A stretch of 64,000 nt of DNA from contig NZ_CP069533.1 of NCBI RefSeq assembly GCF_016889765.1, positions 2,108,001-2,172,000 on the forward strand, given 5' to 3'. Position numbers and translations under genes: made by a program. Of this stretch, positions 16,107-23,400 are shown in pieces. Positions within the stretch are counted from its first letter, which is position 1. The number at the start of each line of letters is the position of its first letter. The notes beneath the pieces are model-generated. The model was not told the DNA's origin and did not search any database. It saw only the letters and a program-made list of their open reading frames with translations. This DNA comes from Corynebacterium minutissimum (GTDB lineage Bacteria; Actinomycetota; Actinomycetes; Mycobacteriales; Mycobacteriaceae).

Positions 16107-16176
16107 TATATATAATACTGTTTATAAACTATTTCTAGTTTTGATCTGAAGGTTCACCCTTAATGGGGGCGAATGC

Positions 16177-16373
16177 AGATAAGCGGACATCAAACCAGAA
16201 CACGACTGCCGACTACGCACCGGCCAAGTAGGCACGAACGGCAAGACAACCCTGCGATGGGGCGACAAACTACGCCGCCTCTACATCGGACGCCGATGGG
16301 GCGGAGAACCCATCACCATGGTCTGCGTCGACAACCACGTCGACATCAAAATAACTGGGGTTGCCCGCAAATC
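16177..16373 (+). pseudogene. IS481-type transposase C-terminal remnant, left part
   Basis: The frame reads DIKPEHDCRLRTGQVGTNGK, then TTLRWGDKLRRLYIGRRWGG and MVCVDNHVDIKIT. This is the beta-rich C-terminal end typical of IS481-family transposases (xxYRVRxDxVxxxGxVTLRYxGRL...IxVGRAxxGxxV). A TAA stop lies just upstream and the catalytic core is gone. The frame is interrupted at 16374 by the IS3-family element and resumes after 17660. Confidence 0.65.
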
Positions 16374-16401
16374 GTGGACACGTAGTGGAGCTACCTAGTG
16401 G

Positions 16402-17301
16402 CTAGGCAGCTATTTCTTTTCTACTGGTGGTTAGACCAATGTGGTTTTCGAAGTCGACGGGGCTGACCATCCCGAGTGCAGAGTGCCGGCGCCGGCGGTT
16501 GTAGACGACTTCAATCCAGTAGGCAACGGCCTTGCGTGCAGCATCACGGGTCGCCCAGCGCTGCCGGTCATAGAATTCAGTCTTTAGCGTCGACCAGAAC
16601 GACTCAGCCATCGCGTTATCGAAGCACACACCAGTACGCCCCACAGACTGGGCAATGCCCAGGTTGCGGCAGACCTCCCAGAGCTTCTCACTGGTAAATT
16701 GCGTTCCGCGGTCAGCGTGAAACACCAGCCCATCAGGAACATCACCGCGTAGCGTATGCGCCATCCGCAGGGCCCGTTCAACCAGGTGTGTGTCTTGAAC
16801 GCTATCCATAGCCCAGCCCAGTACCCTGCGGGAATGACCATCGCGGACCGCGCACAAGTACAACCAGCCCTCACCGGTGCGCAGGTAGGTAATATCTGAC
16901 ATCCACACTCGGTTGAGCTGACCAGTATCAAACATGCGCTTGACCAGGTCAGGAAGAGTTGACTTACGCTTGGCTTGAATCGTTGTCACCGGGACAAAGG
17001 CACGCGGTGAAATCCCTTCAATGCCCATCATGCGCATCCGTTTAGCCACAGTCTTGCGATTCAAGGTGATCTGGTAGCGCTCGGCAAGCTCTGCGGTGAT
17101 CCGCGGAGCACCATAAACCTCATCGGAGTCTTTCCAAATCTGATGAATCTTTCGGTCAACATCATCGTAAAATGCTGCCCGATCATCTTCGCCGGATAGT
17201 CGTTTCTGCTGCGCATGGGCCCATTTGTAGTATCCAGACCGAGATACTTTTAATAGTCGTGCCATGCGCTTGATGCTGTAGTTCGCCTTCTCCTGCTGCA
17301 T
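16402..17301 (-). CDS. IS3-family transposase OrfB (DDE integrase)
   Basis: A 299-residue integrase-fold protein. It starts with the HTH_21 helix region (RMARLLKVSRSGYYKW), and the catalytic acidic triad is present: Asp in WMSDITYL, Asp in FHADRGTQF and Glu in DNAMAESFWSTLKTEF, with the R/K seven residues later. The length is normal. The ATG at 17301 overlaps the stop of OrfA (TAATG), but the frame is open further upstream (EKFELMQQEK), as in family members that make an OrfAB fusion by -1 frameshifting. No internal stop or frameshift is seen, so the element may still be active. Confidence 0.92.
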   Translation of the reverse strand: MQQEKANYSIKRMARLLKVSRSGYYKWAHAQQKRLSGEDDRAAFYDDVDRKIHQIWKDSDEVYGAPRITAELAERYQITLNRKTVAKRMRMMGIEGISPRAFVPVTTIQAKRKSTLPDLVKRMFDTGQLNRVWMSDITYLRTGEGWLYLCAVRDGHSRRVLGWAMDSVQDTHLVERALRMAHTLRGDVPDGLVFHADRGTQFTSEKLWEVCRNLGIAQSVGRTGVCFDNAMAESFWSTLKTEFYDRQRWATRDAARKAVAYWIEVVYNRRRRHSALGMVSPVDFENHIGLTTSRKEIAA

Positions 17302-17618
17302 TAGTTCGAACTTTTCTGCTCGCGTTGCTTCGCGGCGAAGAAGGCTGTCGCTTTTGACAAAAACTCGTTATCCATCTTGGCTTCTGCCAGCTCCCGGCGC
17401 AGACGAGCATTCTCAGCTCGGAGGTCAGCCTCGCTCATCCCATCGGAGGATCCTCGGCGTTCACGTTCGAGTTTGACCCACCGGCCCAAAAGCCCGGCGG
17501 AAACACCGATTTCCTTAGCCACATGAGCGATCGGTCGCTCTGACTCGATTACCAGGTTCGCGGCTTCACGCCGGTACTCCGGCGTGTACTTCTTGCGCTG
17601 TTGACTCACAATGAACAT
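17301..17618 (-). CDS. IS3-family OrfA (helix-turn-helix protein)
   Basis: A 105-residue protein with the transposase_8 helix-turn-helix (KKYTPEYRREAANLVIESE, then VAKEIGVSAGLLGRWV) and a C-terminal leucine-zipper-like coiled coil (LRAENARLRRELAEAKMDNE). It binds the element ends and pairs with OrfB. Near its end the run AGAAAAG on the coding strand is a plausible slippery site for the -1 frameshift that makes OrfAB. Confidence 0.92.
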   Translation of the reverse strand: MFIVSQQRKKYTPEYRREAANLVIESERPIAHVAKEIGVSAGLLGRWVKLERERRGSSDGMSEADLRAENARLRRELAEAKMDNEFLSKATAFFAAKQREQKSSN

Positions 17619-17660
17619 CCTCTCTTACGGACACAAGATCCGTACAAATAGGGTGTCCAC

Positions 17661-17828
17661 TAAACGAGGGTAACCTCATAACCGCCACCGGGGCACAAAT
17701 CGCCGCCTACACACTCACCGAAGAAAAGATCTATTACAACAAGAAAGACAACGAACTCAACCCCAACGGGGCAACTAAAAACAAAAAACTCGAGACACCG
17801 ACCAGAACGATGTCTCGAGACTTCACAG
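17661..17828 (+). pseudogene. IS481-type transposase C-terminal remnant, right part
   Basis: After the IS3 element the interrupted frame resumes as NEGNLITATGAQIAAYTL, then EEKIYYNKKDNELN, the polar tail of the transposase whose left part lies at 16177-16373. It ends beside the 3' end of the tRNA-Arg gene and contains the hairpin that now serves as that tRNA's terminator. Confidence 0.6.
17780..17819 (-). terminator. Terminator of tRNA-Arg
   Basis: On the minus strand CTCGAGACA and TGTCTCGAG form a perfect 9-base stem with a 13-base loop, followed by TTTTTTGTTTTT. It lies 11 bases after the tRNA 3' end. Confidence 0.8.
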
Positions 17829-17830
17829 CG

Positions 17831-17903
17831 TGCCCCAGAGAAGATTCGAACTTCCGACACCGGCTTTAGGAGAGCCGTGCTCTATCCCCTGAGCTACTGG
17901 GGC
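17831..17903 (-). tRNA. tRNA-Arg (anticodon CCU)
   Basis: A 73-base cloverleaf on the minus strand. Acceptor GCCCCAG pairs with CTGGGGC and leaves discriminator A. The D stem is GCTC/GAGC. The anticodon stem CGGCT/AGCCG carries loop CTCCTAA with anticodon CCT. The T arm contains the standard GTTCGAATC. CCA is not encoded. It reads AGG codons. Confidence 0.96.
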
Positions 17904-17993
17904 AGGGGGTGCGTTGCGCACCTAGGTAAGACTAGCAGCCCTGCTTAGGGCGGCGGTAAACGCGTGGCCTTTGGTCGCGCTGGCTGCGGGGGC

Positions 17994-18272
17994 TTATTCG
18001 CCGGCCAGCTCCGCGTACTTGGCGCGGACCTCGCTAGCAGCGGGATTGGTGGCGTGGGTGCCGTCGGAGTAGAGGACGGTCGGAACGATGCGGTTGCCGT
18101 CGTTGACGGACTCGATCCAAGCGTTGATATCTTCGGTGCCTTCCGCTTCGGCGTCGACGAGCGCGTGCGGAGTCTCAGTGCGATTGAGGGCGGAAATCAG
18201 GCGTTGGCAGAACGGGCACCAGTCGGCGTAGAAGATGGTGACGTGTTCGGTGGTTTCCGGGGCAATAGCCAT
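17994..18272 (-). CDS. mrx1: Mycoredoxin (glutaredoxin-like)
   Basis: A 92-residue thioredoxin-fold protein with redox motif CPFC in YADWCPFCQRLI, the cis-Pro loop (NRIVPTVLYSDG) and the end motif ATNPAASEVRAKY that marks the mycoredoxin-1 group. Family knowledge: Mrx1 reduces mycothiol mixed disulfides on proteins and supports arsenate and oxidative stress defence. It starts within 1 base of the folA stop, so it is the last gene of the thyA-folA-mrx1 operon, the same order as I recall in C. glutamicum. Confidence 0.88.
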   Translation of the reverse strand: MAIAPETTEHVTIFYADWCPFCQRLISALNRTETPHALVDAEAEGTEDINAWIESVNDGNRIVPTVLYSDGTHATNPAASEVRAKYAELAGE

Positions 18273-18817
18273 TAGGCAGCAGCCTTTCTGTCGTAGGTGA
18301 GGAAACGGTATTTCATCGGCAGCTCGCTGGGCGGCTGGCCTGGGATGGTGAGGTGACCGGATGCGGAGGTAATCCAGTCGCTATCAGCGGACAGGCTGAA
18401 TGCGTCCGGGACGGAGGGGGCCAGGACGGCATCCGCGCCGTAGGCATCGCCGACCTGCACACCCATGAGGGTGAGCTCGATGGTATCGACGCGATCGAGA
18501 GCGGAGTTGTAGAGTTGGCCGCCGCCGATGATCCAGGCGTCGCCAGGCGTGGCATCAAGCGCGGCGTCGAGGTTATCCACCACGGTAGCGCCCGCAGACC
18601 ACTCGCCGGGTTCATGGCTGGACAGCACGATGTTGTCCCGGCCTGGCAACGGGCGGAACTTGGGGTTGAGGGACTCCCACGTCTTGCGGCCCATTATGAC
18701 AGGCGCGCCCATGGTGGCGTCCTTGAAGTGCTTGAGGTCCTCCGGCACGTGCCAGGGCATGACGGCACCGTCGCCGATGATGCCGTCGAGGGACTGGGCC
18801 CAGATTGCGCCCAGCAT
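18272..18817 (-). CDS. folA: Dihydrofolate reductase
   Basis: A 181-residue DHFR that reduces dihydrofolate to tetrahydrofolate with NADPH, restoring the cofactor oxidised by ThyA. Family positions are visible: AQSLDGIIGDGAVMPWHVPEDLKHF (the acidic residue on helix B is Glu in PEDL), MGRKTWESL and IIGGGQLYN for NADPH. It is slightly longer than E. coli FolA. Its ATG overlaps the thyA stop by one base (TAATG), giving translational coupling. Confidence 0.95.
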   Translation of the reverse strand: MLGAIWAQSLDGIIGDGAVMPWHVPEDLKHFKDATMGAPVIMGRKTWESLNPKFRPLPGRDNIVLSSHEPGEWSAGATVVDNLDAALDATPGDAWIIGGGQLYNSALDRVDTIELTLMGVQVGDAYGADAVLAPSVPDAFSLSADSDWITSASGHLTIPGQPPSELPMKYRFLTYDRKAAA

Positions 18818-19614
18818 TAGACGGACACCTGCGCCTTGATGGTGGGGTGGGGGTCGTAGCCGATGACCTCGAAATCCTCGAAGTCGTAGTCAAAGAGGCT
18901 CTCTGCCTTGTGGAGCTTGAGCTGCGGATATTCGCGCGGCTCACGGGAGAGTTGTTCCTTGACCTGCTCAATATGGTCGTTGTAGATGTGGCAATCGCCG
19001 CCGGTCCAAATGAGTTCGCCTACGTCCAAGCCTGCTTGCTGGGCAAACATGTGGGTCAGCGCGGCGTAGGACGCCAGATTGAAGGGAACACCGAGGAACA
19101 TGTCGGCTGAGCGCTGGTAGACCTGCATGGAGAGTTTGCCGTTAGCGACATAGAGCTGGAAAAGCAGGTGGCAGGGCATGAGCGCCATCTTGTCCAACTC
19201 AGAGACGTTCCACGCGGAGACCAGGTTGCGGCGGGAATCCGGATTGTTCTTGAGCGTGTCCAGCGCGACCTGAATCTGGTCGATGTGCTGGCCATCCGGC
19301 GTGGGCCACGAGCGCCATTGCACGCCGTAGACAGGGCCCAGTTCGCCGTACTCATCAGCCCACTCGTTCCAGATGCGGACCTTGTTTTCCTGCAGCCACT
19401 TGACGTTGGACTCGCCGCGCAGGAACCACAGCAGCTCACCAATCACGCCGTGGAAGTAGACCTTCTTGGTGGTCAGTAGCGGAAAAGACTCCGCCAGGTT
19501 GTAGCGCAGCTGGGCGCCGAACAGGGAGCGGGTGCCGGTGCCAGTGCGGTCGCCTTTGGGTGCGCCTTCTTCGAGGACGCGGCGCAGGAGGTCCTCGTAT
19601 GGAGTCTCAATCAT
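18817..19614 (-). CDS. thyA: Thymidylate synthase
   Basis: A 265-residue ThyA converting dUMP to dTMP with methylene-tetrahydrofolate. The catalytic cysteine lies in MALMPCHLLFQLYV; the Arg of RSWPTPDG-type loops and the QRSADMFLGVPFNLASYA and GDCHIYNDHIEQVKEQL segments are all present. The ATG at 19614 (MIETPYEDLL) is chosen over 19623 because a TATCAT -10 element ends 7 bases before it and overlaps the earlier ATG. First gene of the thyA-folA-mrx1 operon. Confidence 0.96.
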   Translation of the reverse strand: MIETPYEDLLRRVLEEGAPKGDRTGTGTRSLFGAQLRYNLAESFPLLTTKKVYFHGVIGELLWFLRGESNVKWLQENKVRIWNEWADEYGELGPVYGVQWRSWPTPDGQHIDQIQVALDTLKNNPDSRRNLVSAWNVSELDKMALMPCHLLFQLYVANGKLSMQVYQRSADMFLGVPFNLASYAALTHMFAQQAGLDVGELIWTGGDCHIYNDHIEQVKEQLSREPREYPQLKLHKAESLFDYDFEDFEVIGYDPHPTIKAQVSV

Positions 19615-19621
19615 GGTCGCC

Positions 19622-19627
19622 ATGATA
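19622..19627 (-). promoter_or_regulatory. -10 element of thyA
   Basis: TATCAT on the minus strand, 7 bases before the ATG at 19614. It covers the alternative upstream ATG and so decides the start. Confidence 0.55.
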
Positions 19628-19660
19628 GCGAGCTCGTGTCCGCATCATGCGCGCGGGGGC

Positions 19661-20419
19661 TTAGTACCCGCCGTTGGCCTCCGCGTAGGCGGCGGCGTGT
19701 TCGAGGATGTCGTCAGCCAGCTCGGGGCGGCAGACCAGTAGGTCGGGGATGAAGGTGTCCTCGTTGTTGAACTTGATAGAGGAGCCATCCAGGCGCGAGC
19801 AATGCAGGCCCGCGGCCAAGGCAACGCCTACCGGGGCGGCCTGGTCCCATTCGTACTGGCCACCGGCGTGAATGTAGGCGTCATAGTCACCCAACAGGAC
19901 GTGGATGGCTTTCGCACCAGCGGAGCCTACTCCAACAGTGTCAAAGCCCATCTTCTCTGCAACATAGTCTGCGACCTTCGGCGGGCGGTTGCGGGAGACC
20001 ACAAACTTCTTCGACAGCGGGCCGGTCACCGCGCGCACATCGGAGGACTTAAAGGTGACACCCATATCCGGCATGCCCACTGCTGCGTGGGTGGGGACGC
20101 CGTTTTCTACCAGCGCGATGTGGACGGCCCAGTCCTGGCGACCGGTAGCGAACTCCTTGGTGCCGTCGAGCGGGTCCACGATCCACACGCGCTCCTTCTT
20201 CAGACGGCTCAAGTCATCGGAGGCCTCTTCAGACAGAACCCCGTCTTGTGGGCGGTGCTGCTCGAGGACGCGGGCGATCCATTCCTGAGCGGCTTCATCG
20301 CCGGCATCACCCAGCGCCAAGCCACGCAGCAGGCCACCGTTGCGCACGCCTTTGAGGATCTCACCGCAGCCATCGGCGAGGGAATTAGTTAGACGGGAAT
20401 CAGAAATCTCAACGGTCAT
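19661..20419 (-). CDS. cysQ: 3'(2'),5'-bisphosphate nucleotidase
   Basis: A 252-residue member of the inositol monophosphatase superfamily. The metal-binding motifs are SEEA near residue 68, WIVDPLDGTKEF near 85-96, and WDQAAPVGVALAAG in the C-terminal half. CysQ removes the 3'-phosphate from PAP/PAPS made during sulfate assimilation. The ATG at 20419 is supported by a TAATCT -10 element ending 7 bases upstream; the frame is open further but would run into lhr. It is transcribed divergently from lhr with only 34 bases between starts. Confidence 0.92.
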   Translation of the reverse strand: MTVEISDSRLTNSLADGCGEILKGVRNGGLLRGLALGDAGDEAAQEWIARVLEQHRPQDGVLSEEASDDLSRLKKERVWIVDPLDGTKEFATGRQDWAVHIALVENGVPTHAAVGMPDMGVTFKSSDVRAVTGPLSKKFVVSRNRPPKVADYVAEKMGFDTVGVGSAGAKAIHVLLGDYDAYIHAGGQYEWDQAAPVGVALAAGLHCSRLDGSSIKFNNEDTFIPDLLVCRPELADDILEHAAAYAEANGGY

Positions 20420-20426
20420 GCTGCCC

Positions 20427-20448
20427 AGATTACCGCGCGCGCTACAGT
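20427..20448. promoter_or_regulatory. Face-to-face -10 elements of cysQ and lhr
   Basis: TAATCT (minus, 20427-20432) sits 7 bases before the cysQ ATG, and TACAGT (plus, 20443-20448) sits 5 bases before the lhr ATG at 20454. Both mRNAs should be leaderless, and their core promoters share the same 34-base gap and must extend into each other's coding sequence. Confidence 0.5.
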
Positions 20449-20453
20449 AGGGC

Positions 20454-23400
20454 ATGCCCAAAAACGTTCTGGCGAAGTTCCGCCCGCAGGTAGCCGGTTG
20501 GTTCGCGGACGTTTTCGCTACCCCCACCCCCGTTCAGGAGGAAGCCTGGCAGGCCATTTCCGCAGGTGACAATGTACTCGTGGTGGCACCGACTGGCTCT
20601 GGTAAGACGCTCGCGGCTTTTCTGTGGGCGTTGAATTCTTTGGTAGAGCGCGAGGGCCAGACCGCGCTTCCACTGAGCAATGAACCAACACGTGAGGGCG
20701 CTCATGGCGGTGTACGAGTGCTCTACATTTCCCCACTCAAGGCTTTGGGCGTAGATGTGGAGAATAACCTGCGCGCCCCGCTCAACGGTATTGCCCGCAC
20801 CGCTGAGCGCCTAGGTCTCGACGTTCCGGATATCACCGTCGGCGTGCGCTCCGGCGATACCCCGCAAGCCGAACGCGCCCGCCAGGTGCGCAAGCCGCCG
20901 GACATCCTCATCACCACGCCGGAATCGGCCTATCTTATGCTCACCTCGAAGGCTGCCGGAATCCTGAAGACCGTGGATACCGTCATCATCGATGAGATTC
21001 ACGCGCTCGCCGGCACCAAACGCGGCGTGCACTTGGCCCTGACTTTGGAGCGCCTCGGGCTTATCGCGGGTGAGTTCCAGCGCATTGGGCTGTCGGCTAC
21101 GGTGCGTCCGCTGAGCGCTGTTGCCAACTTCTTGGGCGGTGACCGTCCCGTGGATATCATCGCCCCGCCCGCCAAGAAGCGCTGGCAGCTTGATGTCCAC
21201 GTGCCGGTGGAAGACATGTCGGACCTGCCCACCCCGGAACAGGGCTCGCCCATCGGGGAGGCTACTGTCGACGACCCCCTTGGCATCACCGCAGGCCCTC
21301 AAGACACGTTGCGCCTACACTCGCAACGCGGGGAAGAGAGCGGGCCAGGAGACTCCGCTCTGCCCACAGCGAAATCCATCTGGCCCTTCATCGAAGAAGA
21401 GCTTTACGCTGAAATCATGGAGCAGCGCTCCACCCTTGTCTTCGTCAACTCGCGGCGGACTGCCGAGCGGCTTACCAGCCGACTCAACGAGCTCTATGCC
21501 CAGGAGCACGATCCGGAGTCCTTGAGCCCGGCCACCCGGCGCGACCCGGCCCAGCTGATGAAACAGGTTGACGTCGCCGGTAAGGCACCTGCCGTCATCG
21601 CCCGCGCTCACCACGGTTCAGTGTCCAAGGACGAGCGCGCGCTGACGGAGACGATGCTCAAGGAAGGCACGCTCAAGGCCGTGGTGGCCACGAGCTCCCT
21701 GGAGCTGGGCATCGACATGGGAGCGGTGGAGCTGGTGGTGCAGGTGGAGTCGCCGCCCTCGGTGGCCTCCGGCTTGCAGCGCGTGGGCCGCGCCGGGCAC
21801 TCTGTGGGCGCGGTCTCCCACGGTTCTTTCTATCCCAAGCACCGCGCGGACCTCGTGCAATCAGCACTCATCGTTGCCCGCATGGAGGAGGGCCTCATTG
21901 AGGAGATGCACGCCCCGCGCAACCCGTTGGACGTGTTGGCGCAGCAGACGGTGGCGGCGGTGGTGGCGTCGGCAAGCGCGGGCACGCGCGAGGGACTCGA
22001 CGCCGACACGTGGTATGGCACCGTGCGCCGTGCCTGGCCCTATAAGGACCTAGCGCGCGAGGTCTTCGATTCCGTTCTTGACCTGGTCAGCGGCGTGTAC
22101 CCCTCGACGGATTTTGCGGAGCTCAAACCCCGGGTGGTCTATGACCGCGTGACGGGCGTACTTACCCCGCGCCCCGGCGCGCAGCGCGTGGCGGTGACCA
22201 ACGGCGGCACCATTCCGGACCGCGGCATGTTCGGGGTCTTCCTGGTGGGAACTGGTGAAGCCGGTTCTGCGCCGCGCCGCGTGGGCGAGCTCGATGAGGA
22301 GATGGTCTATGAAACCCGGGTGGGGGATGTCTTCACCCTTGGTGCGACGAGCTGGCGCGTGGAGGAGATTACGCGTGACCAGGTGCTCGTAACACCCGCG
22401 CCGGGACACACCGGTCGTTTGCCTTTCTGGAACGGCGACCAGGCCGGGCGGCCTTATGAGTTGGGCAAGGCGCTGGGGGCGTTTCGGCGGGAGGCATACG
22501 CCGATCCGTCGGTGGTGCGGGATGCGGATGAGAACGCGCGGCGCAACATCGCGGCCTACCTCAGGGAGCAAGACGAGGCCACCGGGCTCATCCCGGATGA
22601 GAAGACGTTGCTACTGGAGCGCTTCACGGATGAGCTAGGGGACTGGCGCGTGCTGTTGCACACCCCGTTTGGCCGGCCGGTGAATGCGGCGTGGGCGCTG
22701 GCGGTGGGCCAGCGCGTGGCGGAGCGTACCGGGATGGATGCGCAGGCCGTGGCGGGCGATGACGGCATCGTGCTGCGCTTGCCGCAGGGGGAGGCGGATC
22801 CGGACGCCTCGCTGTTCCTGTTTGATGCTGATGAGATAGCGGACATTGTCACCGAGCAGGTGGGAAACTCTGCGCTCTTTGCCTCGCGTTTCCGGGAATG
22901 CGCGGCGCGAGCGCTGCTTCTGCCGCGGCGCAATCCGGGCAAGCGCGCGCCTTTGTGGCAGCAGCGCCAGCGTGCGGAGCAGCTTCTCGACGTCGCCCGC
23001 AATTACCCCTCCTTCCCCATCATCCTGGAGACCGTGCGCGAGTGCGTGCAGGATGTCTACGATCTGCCGGCGCTGACGGAGGTCATGCGGGAGCTGGCGC
23101 ACCGCCGCATTCGCATCGCGGAGGTCACCACGGAACAGCCCTCGCCCTTTGCGTCCTCGCTGCTGTTTAACTACACCGGCGCGTTCATGTATGAGGGGGA
23201 TTCGCCGCTGGCGGAAAAGCGCGCGGCGGCCTTGGCCTTGGACCCGGCGTTGCTGGCGAAGCTTTTGGGAACGGTGGAGCTGCGCGAGCTTCTCGACGCC
23301 GACGTTATCGCCGAAGTCCACGCCCAGCTGCAGCGCACCATCCCGGAACGACAGGCGCGCACCACCGAGGAGGTCGCGGACCTGCTGCGCGTGCTCGGTC

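Larger units (their letters stand above)
16374..17660 (-). mobile_element. IS3-family insertion sequence
   Basis: A complete-looking element of about 1.29 kb with two overlapping genes. Its outer ends carry matching short inverted repeats: GTGGACAC at 16374-16381 and its complement GTGTCCAC at 17653-17660. No convincing 3-base target duplication is visible beside these ends. It splits an IS481-type remnant, so it is the younger insertion. Confidence 0.85.

Noticed and set aside
16371..17663. 3-base target duplication of the IS3 element
   Set aside because: The bases beside the inverted repeats (ATC and TAA, or shifted by one) do not match.
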